Below, one piece after another: positions 35,270 to 47,423 of a DNA stretch of 64,000 bases. This DNA is from Piliocolobus tephrosceles. Lineage: Eukaryota; Chordata; Mammalia; Primates; Cercopithecidae. A program made the translations under genes and the position numbers. The stretch's first letter is position 1; each line of letters opens with the position of its first letter. The notes below the pieces were generated by a model. The model searched no databases. It was not told the DNA's origin and saw only the letters and a program-made list of their open reading frames with translations. The stretch spans positions 4,083,499 to 4,147,498 of the forward strand of contig NC_045449.1 of NCBI RefSeq assembly GCF_002776525.5, in the 5' to 3' direction.

Positions 35270-35560
35270 AATTGTTGTTTCCTTTTTTGAGTCTGGCAAT
35301 GGTGTTGTGCTGGGGATTTTCCTACCATTTTTAGAGATACATACTGAAATATTTACAGAAAAATGATCATGCTTAGTATGTACTTCACAGTTATTAGGGA
35401 GAGGGCTAAGATGGGTGAAACGAGACTGACCATGACCTAATCACGCCAGGGGCTGGGGGAGCACACGGAGGCTCATTATGCCTATCTCTATCTGTCTACT
35501 TTGGTATTATTGGGCATTTAAAAGTTTCCTCAAAAGATTTTCTTTAATCTAAAAAAAGTT
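35270..35560 (+). repeat. Old L1 3' UTR-like remnant
   Basis: agatacatactgaaatattta, ggtgaaacgagactgaccatga and aggctcattatgcctatctct resemble an ancient L1M/ME 3' end. Confidence 0.45.
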
Positions 35561-35715
35561 TAATATAGCCTAAAATAATGTTTTCAGTATTGTTGATCAT
35601 TATGTAAAAATAAACCCTCACTGCACCTCAGCAAAATACAGATTCTCAGAATAACATTCCAAGACCCAACTAGATGTCATTTTGTACTTGACTACTAAAA
35701 AAATAAGCTACTTTT

Positions 35716-36006
35716 GGCCAGGCGCGGTGGCTCGCGCCTGTAATCCCAGCACTTTGGGAGGCCCAGGCAGGCAGATGACGAGATCAGGAGATCGAGACCA
35801 TCCTGGCTAACACAGTGAAACCTCGTCTCTACTAAAAATACAAAAAATTAGCTGAGCATGCTGGCGGGCGCCTGTAGTCCCAGCTACACGGGAGGCTGAG
35901 GCAGGAGAATGGCCTGAACCAGAGGCGGGACTTGCAGTAAGCCGAGATCGCGCCACTGCACTCCAACCTAGGCGACAGAGCAAGACTTCATCTCAAAAAG
36001 AAAAGA
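35716..36006 (+). repeat. AluY, full length
   Basis: 15-bp duplication aaataagctactttt at 35701-35715 and aaataagctcctttt from 36007 (one mismatch). Confidence 0.94.
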
Positions 36007-36021
36007 AAATAAGCTCCTTTT

Positions 36022-36632
36022 AACTGTAAGTGTACTTTGCCAAGACCAATTGTTGGCTAAGTCTAACTTCTACAAAGCCAAATACAAAGAGGGGTTTATA
36101 GCCTAGTAACGATTTTCCTTTGTGTCTGGGTGACTGTGGTCTCCTGCACCGGGAATATGAGTTCCTGTCAAGTTTATTTATACAACACAGTTGGCTGCAA
36201 GGTGTATGTCTGTAAAGTAACTATTTTTATAGCAGCTTCACTTTGAACTTCTGAGATCATAGATAGACCCTTTTATCCAAACAGTACATAATTACTCCTA
36301 ACTATTGAGATAATTTGTCAAAATAATTTTGACCTTATCATCAGAGGAATAAATTGCCATGTTACCGTAAAACATAAAAATGCCACAAACCAAGTCACCA
36401 AAGGTAATGGCAAAAACGTTCCCGTCCTTCAACCTTCCATTAATTAATACTGAAAAAAGTCAAGTATAGCAATCACAAAGGTTTATTTCCTCTTTAGATT
36501 TTAAGATGCATCAATTTAATAATCTTTTACAAATTTCTGGTAAACTTTAAAAATTTGCTTAAAATTAAAATTTTTTATTTATACCACGACATGGGCTACA
36601 GGCTAGCTGATTTCCTAATCAAAAACATTTTT
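36022..36632. other. Intron 1 spacer
   Basis: AT-rich with no feature recognised. Confidence 0.45.
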
Positions 36633-36897
36633 GGCCAGGCACAGTGGCTCATACCTGTAATCTCAGTGCTTTGGGAGGCCAAAGTGAGAGGATCGCTTAA
36701 GGCCAGGAGTTCAAAACCAGCCTAGGCAACAGCAACATACAGTGACCCAGTCCTAGCTACCGGGGAGGTTGAGTCAGGAAGATTGTTTGGGCCCAGGAGT
36801 TTGAGGCTGCAGTAAGCTAAGAAGGTGCCACTGCACTCCAGCTTGGAGCAAGACCATGTCTCTTAAATTTAAAAAAAAAAAAAAAAACAAAAAACAA
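36633..36897 (+). repeat. Alu with middle deletion
   Basis: Old element. The left arm passes to cagtcctagctaccggggagg, losing the linker. A-rich tail. Confidence 0.88.
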
Positions 36898-36902
36898 TTC
36901 AA

Positions 36903-37460
36903 GGCCAGGCTCAGTGGCCTCTTATCCCAACAGCTTGGGAGGCCGAGGCAGGAGGATCACTTGAACCTAGAAATTTGAGACCAGGCTTGGCAATATAGTG
37001 ATACCCTGTCCGGGTGTGGTGGCTCACACCTATAATTCCAGCACTTTGGGAGGCTGAGGCAGGGGGATAACCTGAGGTCAGGAGTTCAAGACAAGCCTGG
37101 CCAGCATGGTGAAACCTCATCTCCACTAAAAATACAGAAATTAGGCAGGTGTGGTAGTAAGTGCCTCTAATCCCAGCTATTCAGGAGGCTATGGCAGGAG
37201 AATTGCTTGAACCTGGGAGGAGGTTGCAAGGAGCTGAGATCGCATCATTGCACTACAGCCTAGGCGACAAGAGTGAGACTTCATCTCAAAAAACAAAACA
37301 AACAAACAAAAAAAATTAGCCAGACGTGGTGGCATGTGCCTATATAGTCCCAGTTACTCGAGAGGACTGCTTGAGCCTGGGAGGGAGGGAGAAAGAGCAG
37401 TGAGCCAAAACCACACCAATGCACTCCAGCCTGGGAAATACAGAGTGAGACCCTGTCTCA
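36903..37460 (+). repeat. Older Alu split by a second Alu
   Basis: Left part 36903-37011 and right part about 37313-37460. The interruption is inside gataccctgtc...attagccagacgtgg. Confidence 0.82.
37012..37312 (+). repeat. Alu nested in the older Alu
   Basis: Head ccgggtgtggtggctcacacc and tail aaaacaaaacaaacaaacaa. Confidence 0.85.
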
Positions 37461-37469
37461 AAACACAAC

Positions 37470-38790
37470 AAAACAAAAAATATCCAACTCAATTTCTTTT
37501 ACCGTGCTTCAAAAACATAAGGAAAATGAAACAGACAAGCCAAGCAGATCAGAGATGATCTCTTAATAAGAATTTGTCAATATGCTTCCCAAAGGGATGT
37601 GCTTGGCAGAATTCTGGACCACACTGTTAAAGTAACACTTACTGACATTCTGCTACCTGCAGTAGTTCACCCTGCTTATCACAGCCTCTTCAATCACAGG
37701 TGTAAGAGTTCTTCAATATTAAGTCCTAAGTACGTTGTTGCTTGCGCATAAATTATATGCAATAGCATAAGCATACATCTCTGCCAAGATGTGTTGCCGC
37801 AGGAGCTCCTCGCAATACTGAAATTATGCCCTAGCGCTAGTCTACAGTGTCACACAAACAGCTTACTTTGATCTCGCCTATTGTATACAAATAAATTTGA
37901 TAAAGATGATTTCTGGGGACTTCTGAATGTCACTTCACAATGGAAAATTTGGGCACAGCATATGATATTTTGTCAGTATTACTAGCCTGGACAACTTAAA
38001 CAGATCATTTCTATTTTTTGAGTCTCATTTTCTTTATCAGTAAAAGATGGCAAAGCCCATAGTAACACAGAGAGTTGCAACACAGAGAGGAGACACTGTA
38101 TATGCGAAAGTCTGACCCATCTTAAGGTACAATAAATGTTAGTTGTCCATTTTCTTCCTTTAAAATCGCTCATTAATTAGGCTACAGGATATAAAAGGAA
38201 TACATCTATGTTCTTCAGAATCTTGAGAACAAGCCCATGCCTGAAATATTTATTTTGGAAAATACTACCCGGCTTCAAACATCACACCCAACTATGTTTC
38301 TAGTAGGACTGCCAGACAAGGCCCCCCGGACCCCAAGGCCACAGGAGGGAGTGGTCTTTCAGAGTGGGGAAGCTGGGCTATAAAGGCCTGAGAGCTGCCA
38401 ATAGCCACAATTCAAGTCTCAAGGAGAATGAAGCCAAAACAAAGAATAAGCAACAAGAAGAGATCCAAACAGGTATTTGATTTCTTACACCTGGTACTAC
38501 TCCTGCCCTTCTATAAATTAGTTAAAAGTCAGTTTTCCTTTTTTGTCTAAATTTATTTTAGTTAAATTCCTGTCACTTCCAACTAAGAATGTCACCTTCT
38601 TCATTTGTAAAGCCCTATTTTTAAGTTTACATCCCAGTTGGTCTCTAATCAGTTTCCCCTCGAACACACCAGTGGTTCTCCCCACATTACACGGAGCAAA
38701 AAGTGATTCTCAGGCTGCAGTGAGCCGTAAACATGCCGCTGCTGAATGAAGCAAGCACAGTCATGGGATTCTTCAATTTCCAATTCACTT
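37470..38790. other. Intron 1 spacer, repeat-poor
   Basis: About 1.3 kb. A GC-richer patch at 38320-38400 (aaggccccccggaccccaagg, ggaagctgggctataaaggcc) is not assigned. A 35-bp Alu-like scrap (aggctgcagtgagccgtaaacatgcc) lies at about 38711. Confidence 0.45.
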
Positions 38791-39360
38791 TAAGTTCATT
38801 TCAACCACCGAATAATACATGTAAAAAAAAACAGAAGGACTTCAGAAAAACAGTCTCAAAGAAATTACAGAAACATATTTTTTAAAGAAGACTCAAAAGA
38901 AAACATTATAGAGCAACAGGAGACCTTATAGGAAAGCGAGAAACAGACAAAAAACAACTAAAAAAAAATCATGGTCATAACTTTAAGAAATACTTCTAAT
39001 GAAAAGATAAATCAATATTTTAAAAGAGTAAAGATAATAAACAAAGGAGATTTACATAAGTTAAACTGGCATTCCTGAAGAGATCAGAATACGGCATAAA
39101 TCTACAAAGCCTTCTATGATAAGTAAAAAACAGATTGAAAACATATCCCACAACTCAGAAAAAAACTGGTACAAAATAAACAGTAAAACATCTGTCAAAT
39201 GAGGCACTAAACTTTAGGAAGGGAAAAAACAAGTCCAATATAGGTGGGTGGGTAGAACCAACCAGGTTAGCCTCAGATTTCCCCACAATACTCAATGTAG
39301 GTAAGTAACAGTGACGTGAATAAATACAGAATCCTGAAGAAGAATGTGATACAAAGAATG
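38791..39360 (+). repeat. Possible HAL1/L1-like fragment
   Basis: A-rich, with gaaattacagaaacatatttt, aagagatcagaatacggc and similar wording reminiscent of HAL1. Weak. Confidence 0.3.
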
Positions 39361-39369
39361 AGAAATGCA

Positions 39370-39615
39370 GCCAGGCACGGTGGCTCACACCTGTAATCCC
39401 AACACTTTGGGAGGCCCAGGAGTTCAAGACCAGCCTGGACAACACAGGGAGACACCACCTCTACAAAAAATACAAAAATTAGCTGGACATGGTGGCAAGC
39501 GCCTGTGGTGCCAGCTACTCAGGAGGCTGAGGGGGCAGATCACTTGAACCCAGGAGGTCGAGGCTGCAGTGAGCTGTAAGCATGCTGCTACACTCCAGCC
39601 TACGCACCTGTCTCA
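39370..39615 (+). repeat. Alu with deletions
   Basis: Head agccaggcacggtggctcac. Part of the left arm and the end of the right arm are missing. Confidence 0.9.
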
Positions 39616-39617
39616 AA

Positions 39618-39658
<41 letters not shown>
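39616..39658 (+). repeat. (AG)n microsatellite
   Basis: About 20 AG units grown from the Alu tail. Confidence 0.92.
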
Positions 39659-39660
<2 letters not shown>

Positions 39661-39918
39661 CAAACAAGAAGTCAAAATAAGATGGCAATACACATTCATA
39701 AGTATTGTAAACTTTAAGGACTTTGGTACTTTTTGAAATAAATGCTGGGAAATGAATCAAAATAAAGAATTCTGTCATAGAAAAACGGAGGTGAAAGGGA
39801 CCAGTGTAGTTACCAACCTCATGTAAATGCATAAATAAAACCAAACCACCATGAATGCTATAAGCTTTTCTATAAATATATATATATTTAATAATATATG
39901 CTGCGATTGCCAAGGGCC

Positions 39919-39944
39919 ACACACACACACGTGTGTGTGTGTGT
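39919..39944. repeat. (AC)6(GT)7 palindromic microsatellite
   Basis: acacacacacac joined directly to gtgtgtgtgtgtgt, a perfect 24-bp palindrome at 39919-39942. Confidence 0.92.
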
Positions 39945-39973
39945 ATTATTTTCTTGTTGCCATTGGTCCTGTT

Positions 39974-40065
39974 TTTACATTATCAGGATTTATATATAAA
40001 TTTATATTATCAGGATTTTACATTGTTTTTTTCTGTATTATTGTAATTTTACATTATCAGGATTT
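39974..40065 (+). repeat. Three copies of ttatcaggattt
   Basis: acattatcaggattt, atattatcaggatttt and acattatcaggatttc at about 39978, 40005 and 40051. Imperfect local duplication. Confidence 0.75.
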
Positions 40066-40089
40066 CTATGTTAAAAAATAATAACAAAT

Positions 40090-40539
40090 TACTAAATATA
40101 TATATTTATGGTTAGAAAACGAGAAGGAAATGGAGGGAAGGAAAGGCAGAGAGGTACTAAGGAATACATATGTGTTTATTCCCTTATCCTGGACATCAAT
40201 AAGTCAGTGGGTTCTGTCAAGAGTCTCAAAACTATTTAGAGGTTTTTATCAATTTTCTTCTCTCAGCTTTGACTCTTTTAGAAATTAATCTCTTCTCGAG
40301 ATAAATATCTATCTATAGGTCAATAATTTCTTCAATATTACCTTAGCTGGGATGTCATTCACATGCAACTTGCAACTTGAAGTATATAAATGGCATACCT
40401 ATTATAACCCCAGATTTCAGCCTGCATACATGCCCCGAAAGGTAGATGCAAGGACGTCCAACAATGGGAGGTATCTGTAGGTGCTGGTTGTTATTACCAA
40501 GTAGTAGAATATTTTCAACTTTCTTTTATATACTTTGAT
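40090..40539. other. Intron 1 spacer
   Basis: No gene or repeat recognised. Confidence 0.45.
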
Positions 40540-40810
40540 TTTTTTAATTATGAAAAAAGGCCATTTATCTTAAAGTAACATAGGAAAATAAAATAGAAGG
40601 TATGAGACACTCCACCTTCTTGCTCTCCAAAGACAACCACTGCTAACAATTTGCTGTGTATTCTTTCAGATTTGGGCTACACCACCATATACTATACAGA
40701 AAATGGAATCACCCTTTTCTAACTGACGGCCACTTAGCACAGTCTGAACATTTGATACTTCGTTTCCACCACCACACCTCTTTTTTCCCCCCTCAAATAT
40801 AAATAATGCT
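40540..40810 (+). repeat. Old L1 3' UTR-like remnant
   Basis: gacaaccactgctaacaatttg and gtgtattctttcagatttggg are typical of an ancient L1 3' region. Confidence 0.5.
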
Positions 40811-40901
40811 GCCTAGGTATAAGCTGAGAGGAGTGAAAAAACAAAAAGAAAGGTAAAAAGAAATGATGAGTATTTAAAAGTCTTTTTAAAAATAAATAAA
40901 A

Positions 40902-41215
40902 GCCGGGTGCGGTGGCTCAAGTCTATAATCCCAGCACTTTGGGAGGCCGAGGCGGGTGGATCACAAGGTCAAGAGGTCGAGACCATCCTGGCCAACACAG
41001 TGAAACCCCGTCTCTACTAAAAATACAAAAAAATTAGCTGGGCGTGGTGGTGGGTGCCTGTAGTCCCAGCTACTCGGGAGGCTGAGGCAGGAGAATGGCG
41101 TGAACCCAGGAGGTGGAGCTTGCAGTGAGCTGAGATAGCGCCACTGCACTCCAGCCTGGGAGACGACGAGACTCCGTCTCAAAAAATAATAATAATAAAA
41201 TAAAATAAATAAATA
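40902..41215 (+). repeat. AluY, full length
   Basis: Head agccgggtgcggtggctcaag. The tail is mixed (AATA)n and (AAAT)n. Confidence 0.93.
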
Positions 41216-41236
41216 AAAAGAAAAAATAATGCTGCC

Positions 41237-41395
41237 ATTGCCAGGCGGTGTAAACCTGTAGCCACAACTGTTCTGGGGGATGAAGTGGAAGAATCTCTTG
41301 AGCCCAGGAGAGTTTGAGGCTGCAGTGAGCTATGATCGTACCACGGCACTCCGGCCTGAACAAAAGAGCAAGATCCCATCTTAAAAAAAAAAAAA
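41237..41395 (+). repeat. Alu monomer (FLAM-like)
   Basis: gccaggcggtgtaaacctgtag then ttgagcccaggag, gctgcagtgagctatgatcg and an A tail. Single arm with no dimer. Confidence 0.82.
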
Positions 41396-41740
41396 ATTAA
41401 TTTAATTTAAAAAGAGTACTTTGCACTCTCCTTGTACATCTGTGGAAGTATATCTAGAATATAAACTATAAACTGAACTCTAAGTCAAAGGAACATATAT
41501 ATCAAACCACAAAATGTTTACTTCAATGTATTATCCCAGAAACATTATAGGTAACTATTTCCCTCCAGTCTTGCTAACACTGGGTATTTTTACCACTGGC
41601 TAACACCGGGCATCCTTCTGCCACTGGCAATTTATCTTTGGTGCATTTATATATTTTTATTTCCCCACTCCTTTTTTTTACATTGAGTGATTCTCTTTTT
41701 TCTTATTATCTGGATGGGCTTTTTAAGCACTGTGGCCTTT
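41396..41740. other. Intron 1 spacer
   Basis: AT-rich sequence with no gene recognised. Confidence 0.45.
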
Positions 41741-42028
41741 TTTCTTTTTTTGGAGACAGAGTTTCACTCTGTGGCCCAGGCTGGAGTGCAGTGGTGTGTT
41801 CATGGCTCACTGCAACCTCTGCCTCCAGGGCTCAAGCAATCCTCCCACCTCAGCCTCCTCAGTAGCTGGGACCACAGGCACAAACCACCATGTCTGACAT
41901 TTTTTTTTTGTATTTTTGGTAGAGACAAGGTCTTCCTATGTTGCCCAGGCTGGTCTTGAACTCCTGAGCTCACCTCCCACCCCTTACCCCACCCACCCAA
42001 GTGCTGGGATTACAGGTGAGCCCAGCCA
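41741..42028 (-). repeat. Alu, full length
   Basis: Antisense old dimer. The left-arm end is altered (cacctcccaccccttacccc). Confidence 0.9.
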
Positions 42029-43375
42029 ATTTGCACAATGTTTGTTGCTATTACTTAGAGTCTAAGGTATGAAGGCAATATTTACATTTAAACCCCCAAT
42101 TTTCCGAGGCTATTAGTGTGCCATTCAAATGTGTGTCTATAAAATTTATTATAATTAAAGCAAAAGTCTGAAATGTGAAAAAGAAAATTAGCAACATAAT
42201 ATAATTTTTCTTTTGTATATTTCGATTGGACTAAGTATGACATGACACTCAAAAGCTAAACAAGTCAGAATGACAGCTTTGTCTACATTTTAAAATACAA
42301 CAATCTGAATGACAGGTTTCTAACATATGACCAAGTATTAAACTACATTTAATGCAAGTATAATAAGTAGATTCACATAAAATGCACAGTTAAAAACCGG
42401 AACAGGTAATACAAATACAAAATGTTCTACTCACAAACACATATTAAGATGGTGTTGATTCCTCATTCCTCTAAGTAGTCTCCACCCACTTCTTGACATA
42501 AGAAAGAAAGAATAATGTAAGCAGCAGACCATGCCAGGTCCAATCCAAGATTTCTTCCAAAGGGGAACAACAGGTGTGATTATGTCGAAGTAGCTGTGAT
42601 ATACTGACACTAATTCTGTCTCTGCTGTATCTTCCTATCATGCCTTGAACTCCTCCTCAAACCCTTCCCTAAGACGGCATTAGGAGATCATGTTTCTCTA
42701 ATTCAAATAACTATTTATTTGTACGTGCTGCTTCTCCTTATAATCACATTAGCAAAAGAAGAGAGCCCTGTTGCATGATCAGAAATGTTGTGCATGAAAT
42801 ATAACTTCTACTGAAAGGCATCTTGTACATGATCTTCTCCATATTAAGTAAAAATGGCTTCTAAGAAAATGGGATGTCCTGGGAAAATATAGGTGAACCT
42901 AACTAAGAGGCCTAGGAAAGCACATACATTGAAAGAAAAAATTGGAAGTAACGCATTTGTTAAGGCAAGGGAGCCAAAAGTCAAGTCCATGACTCTAAGT
43001 ATATCCCCTGCATCACACATAAGACTGTTTCTATGCAAGAGAAATACAAATGAAGGCAATGTTGATGACTTGGACATAGCATGGTGTTTTTCTAACCATT
43101 ACAGTAATACTTTATACAACAAATTCATAACCGCAAGCAGCATGGAACCACTGAGCATTGTGTGGCAACAGCACTGTGCATTTATTATCTCCAAAGTTAT
43201 GAAGGTGAAAGTGGAGAAACAGGAGAATCTGGTGAGCAGCTGAGTTGCAAAGCAAACCCTGAATTGTTTGAGAGGTTTAAGAACAGCACATAAATGCATA
43301 AATTAAATATCATTGATAAATAAATTAGCTTCTGCTGATAGCAAGACTGCAACAAACTTCCCCCCAATGAATTGC
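42029..43375. other. Intron 1 spacer with an unassigned frame
   Basis: 1.3 kb with no clear repeat. 42893-43243 (+) is open for 116 codons and matches no family I know, so it may be a decayed transposase or chance. Confidence 0.35.
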
Positions 43376-43386
43376 AGAAAACTATT

Positions 43387-43679
43387 TTTTTTTTTTTTGA
43401 GATGGAGTCTTGCTGTGTTGCCCAGGCTGGAGTGCAGTGGCGCAATCTCGGCTCACTGCAAGCTCCGCCTCCCAGGTTCACGCCATTCTCCCGCCTCAGC
43501 CTCCGAGTAGCTGGGACTACAGGCGCCCACCACCACGCCCGGCTAGTTTTTTTGTATTTTTAGTAGAGACAGGGTTTCACCGTGTTAGCCAGGATGGTCT
43601 TGATCTCCTGACCTCGTGATCCACCCGCCTCGGCCTCCCAAAGTGCTGGGATTACAGGCTTGAGCCACCGCGCCCGGCC
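43387..43679 (-). repeat. AluY, full length
   Basis: Perfect 11-bp duplication agaaaactatt at 43376-43386 and 43680-43690. Confidence 0.95.
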
Positions 43680-43690
43680 AGAAAACTATT

Positions 43691-44163
43691 AATAAAGATA
43701 GAAATATTGGAAAGCAAATTTATAACTGACAAAAACAGACCTTTCTTAAGGAATTCAATTTGTGCTTTTTGTAAGATAAGAAAATGTGTCAGGCTAACAT
43801 TGCTTTTCTATTTAAAAAACTGAGAGAGATGTTAAGCTAAATAAAGCCTTTGCTGATATACTCTGAACACCCAACAATACTTAAGACCAACCCATAAAAC
43901 AAACGCAAGGACTCATCACAACCTATGACATCAAATGTCAATTACTGATGCAGTTTCTGATGCAGGATGATGATGAAGACAAAACTCCTTTAACTAAGGA
44001 CTTTAAGGAAGAACCTAAGAAGGCATATGAATTCATCAAAATGAAAATGAATTAATCAGATAAGAAACCAGTCCCTTTCAATTTATTGCTGACCTCCAAA
44101 GTTTACAGAAAGTCATCTCCCAAAGCAAAAATTATTAGATCTTACTAAGAAGACTGGGTTGAG
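43691..44163. other. Intron 1 spacer
   Basis: 43960-44055 reads as an acidic peptide (MQDDDEDKTPLTKDFKEEPK) in one frame, then stops. Source not recognised. Confidence 0.35.
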
Positions 44164-44169
44164 AGAATA

Positions 44170-44427
44170 GCTTTGTCGTCCAGGCTGGAGTGCAGTGGCA
44201 CAATCACGGTTCACTAAAGCCTTGACCTGGGCTCAGGCAACCCCCCGAGCCTCCTGAGTAGCTGGGTCTATAGGTACATGTCACCATGCCCAATTAATTT
44301 TTGTATTTTTTGTAGAGGCAGGGTTTCACCATGATGCCCAGGCTGGTCTTGAAGCAGGCTCTAGCGATCTGCCCACCTCGGCCTCCCAAAGTGCTGGGAT
44401 TATAGGTTATGAGTCACTGCACCTGAC
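44170..44427 (-). repeat. Alu (old) lacking its tail
   Basis: Begins at ctttgtcgtccaggctggag with no T run and ends cactgcacctgacag. Confidence 0.88.
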
Positions 44428-44821
44428 AGAAACTAGTATTTTTAATGCTTTATATAATGGAAGAAAGGGGTGGAAATTTGTTACATAGATATATTTAGAG
44501 CATTTCAGTCGCAACCCTTAATATAATAATCCAGGCAAGGATGATCAATGGATGCTAAAACCATTCAGTGAAAAGGTCACTGGAGAACAGAATATGATGC
44601 CCAAGCATCATCCCCCAGATTACTCACCAGCACAAAGAGATAATGCATCTTGACAACGGAGAAATCTGGCAATCACCAAATAACTGTTCAAATTGGAACC
44701 ATTAACCCAAGAACGTGTATCTTCTTATCTGATGCAAAACGGTATACACAAGCTTCATCTGTGACATACTCTTGCCCCTCCCCCGAAATGTTTACACTGA
44801 ATCAAATCAAGCTTCTTAGAC
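44428..44821. other. Intron 1 spacer
   Basis: No gene or repeat recognised. Confidence 0.45.
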
Positions 44822-45116
44822 CTGCACTTTCTAATATAATAGCCACTAGTTGCATGTGGCTACTAAGCACCTAAGAAGTGGCTAGTTTTAGTTGAGATGC
44901 GCTGCAAATGTAAAATATAAACTGGATTTTTGAAGACTTTGTGAGAAAAAAAAGTTATGCTGATTGTATCTTGAAATTTTATTTTAGGTATATTGTTAAA
45001 TAAATTATTAAAATGAATTTTACCTATCTTTTTACATTTCTAAACGTGTTTACAATTTTAAAAACACATATTAGGCTCTCATTTGTGGTTCCCGTATTTC
45101 TATTAGATAGTACTGC
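44822..45116. repeat. hAT-like DNA transposon fossil
   Basis: About 295 bp with imperfect terminal inverted repeats (ctgcactttctaatata and tattagatagtactg). The interior agccactagttgcatgtggc is a well-known human MER DNA-transposon wording. Family name not certain. Confidence 0.75.
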
Positions 45117-45177
45117 TATAGTTTGCAGGAAATATAGGGGATGTGGAAATAAGCAAAATAATTGCTTTATTTATAAA

Positions 45178-45296
45178 GTGAGATGGGATCTCACTATATT
45201 GTCCAGGCTGGTCTCCAACTCCTGGGTTCAAGTAATCCTCCCAACTCGGCCTCCCAAAATGCTGGGATCACAGGCACGAGCCACCATGTCCAGCCA
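45178..45296 (-). repeat. Alu left-arm monomer
   Basis: gagatgggatctcactatattg to ccaccatgtccagcc, about 120 bp, single arm. Confidence 0.85.
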
Positions 45297-45359
45297 GTTA
45301 AATGATTTATTGAGAAAATAGTTAGAAAAATCCACAATGTTGAATAGGATACTCTACTT

Positions 45360-45695
45360 AACACCTAGTTTAAAATCTTCAAAAATCCAATCTCAAGAGG
45401 ATTCTTAAGGCCATCAAAGTATTCTGTATGATACTATAATGATAGATACACGTCAAATATTTCTCTAAACCCATAGAATGTACAACACCAAAAGTGAACC
45501 CTGATATAAACAATGGATTATGGGCGATGACGTATCAATGTAGTTCACCAGTCATAACGAATGTACCATTCTGGTGGAGGGTGTTGATAAAGGGGAGGTG
45601 CGCATGTGTGGGGTGTGGGGTATAGGGGAAATCTCTACTTTCTGCTCCATTGTGCTATGAACCTAAAACTGCTCTAAAAAAATTAAGTATTAACA
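45360..45695 (+). repeat. L1M 3' UTR
   Basis: aaagtgaaccctgatataaac, accattctggtggagggtg and gaacctaaaactgctctaaa are diagnostic of the old L1 3' end. Confidence 0.85.
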
Positions 45696-45858
45696 AAAAG
45701 GCAAAGAATTGTTGGGCAGGGGAGGGATGCAACACATAAACATTGAGCAGATCCAGGATCAGAAAAAAATAGCTATGTTACACATTCTGGAACAACTGGG
45801 AAAAGTTTAATAGCTGTAATTAATGTCAAAATGATACTGTGATTATGGATGAGAATAT

Positions 45859-46155
45859 ACTTTTTTGTTTTTTTTTTTGAGGCGGAGTCTTGCTCTGTCG
45901 CCGGGGCTGGAGTGCAGTGGCCGGATCTTGGCTCACTGCAAGCTCCGCCTCCCGGGTTTACGCCATTCTCCTGCCTCCCGAGTAGCTGGGACCACAGGCG
46001 CCCACCACCTCACCTGGCTAGTTTTTTGTATTTTTTTAATAGAGACGGGGTTTCACCGTGTTAGCCAGGATGGTCTCGATCTCCTGACCTCGTGATCCAC
46101 CCGTCTCGGCCTCCCAAAGTGCTGGGATTACAGGCTTGAGCCACTGCGCCCGGCT
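45859..46155 (-). repeat. AluY, Old World monkey AluYR-like
   Basis: Perfect 12-bp duplication ggatgagaatat at 45847-45858 and 46156-46167. It splits another L1-like 3' remnant (45780-46330). Confidence 0.95.
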
Positions 46156-46354
46156 GGATGAGAATATTCTTATTCTTAGGAATGGCAAACTAAACTGAAA
46201 AGTGAGGTATCATGTCTGCCACTTACTCACACTTAAATGGTTCGACCAAACTGGGGCAAGGAGAAGAGGAAATGAAGTATTTTATTTAGTTTGCGGATTT
46301 TTAGTAGGCTAGAAAAGCCTTGTTTTTTCCCCCACTTAAAATAATCAGGCCAGA

Positions 46355-46662
46355 AGCTGGGTGCAGTGGCTCACGCCTGTAATCCCAGCATTTTGGGAGG
46401 CCAAAGCGGGTGGATCACTTGAGGTCAGAAGTTCGAGACCAGCCTGGCCAACATGGCGAAACCACCCCATCTCCACTAAAAATACAAAAATTAGCCAGGC
46501 ATGGTGGCCTGTGCCTATAATTCCAGCTGCTCAGGAGGCTGAGGCAGAGAACCGCTTGAACTCAGGAGGTGGAGTCTGCAGTGAGCCGAGATCACACCAC
46601 CGCACTCCATTCTGGGCGACAAAGCAAGATTCCGAGTAAAACAATAAAAAATAATTTAAAAA
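46355..46662 (+). repeat. Alu, full length
   Basis: Head agctgggtgcagtggctcac. The tail is interrupted by gagtaaaacaataaa. Confidence 0.92.
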
Positions 46663-46769
46663 AAAGTCTTGGCTCAAAAGCCAGATTTTCCTAAAATCTT
46701 CCTAAGTCAGAAATGCAAATTAACTTTCTTGTCTATGTTACCAGGCACTATTTAAATGTATGTTATAGG

Positions 46770-47085
46770 GCCAGGCATGGTGCCTCACACCTGTAATCCC
46801 AGCATTTTGAGAGGCCAACCCAGGCAGTTGGAGGCCAAGCCAGGCAGATCATCTGAGGTCGGGAGTTCGAGACCAGCCTGGCCAAAATGGTGAAACCCTG
46901 TCTCTACTAAAAGTACAAAAATTAGCCAAATGTGGTGGTGTGCGCCTATAGTCCCAGCTACTGGGGAAGCTGAGACAAGAGAATGGCTTGAACCTGGGAG
47001 GTAGAGGTTGCAGTGGGCCAAGATCACACCACTGCACTCCAGCCCGGGCGACAGAGTGAGACTCTGTCTCAAAAATAAACAAACA
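46770..47085 (+). repeat. Alu with a small tandem duplication
   Basis: The segment aggccaacccaggcagttgg / aggccaagccaggcagatc is doubled in the left arm. Its tail hosts the next Alu. Confidence 0.92.
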
Positions 47086-47386
47086 GGCTGGGCGCGGTGG
47101 CTCAAGCCTATAATCCCAGCACTTTGGGAGGCCGAGACGGGCGGATCACGAGGTCAGGAGATAGAGACCATCCTGGCTAACGCGGTGAAACCCCGTCTCT
47201 ACTAAAAAATACAAAAAAAAAACTAGCCGAGCGAGGTGGCGGGTGCCTGTAGTCCCAGCTACTTTGGAGGCTGAGGCAGGAGAATGGCGTAAACCCGGGA
47301 AGCAGAGCTTGCAGTGAGCTGAGATCCAGCCACTGCACTCCAGCCTGGGCGACAGAACAAGACTCCATCTCAAAAAAAAAATAAAT
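47086..47386 (+). repeat. AluY (AluYR-like) in the tail of the previous Alu
   Basis: Short duplication aataaacaaac on both sides (about 47075 and 47387). Carries ctagccgagcgaggtggcgg and gagatccagccactgc. Confidence 0.92.
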
Positions 47387-47423
47387 AAATAAACAAACAA
47401 ATAAATAAATGGCTTCAAGTCTT

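Noticed and set aside
39616..39658. CRISPR-like or satellite array
   Set aside because: Plain (AG)n microsatellite from an Alu tail. No spaced repeats of CRISPR type occur anywhere in the window.
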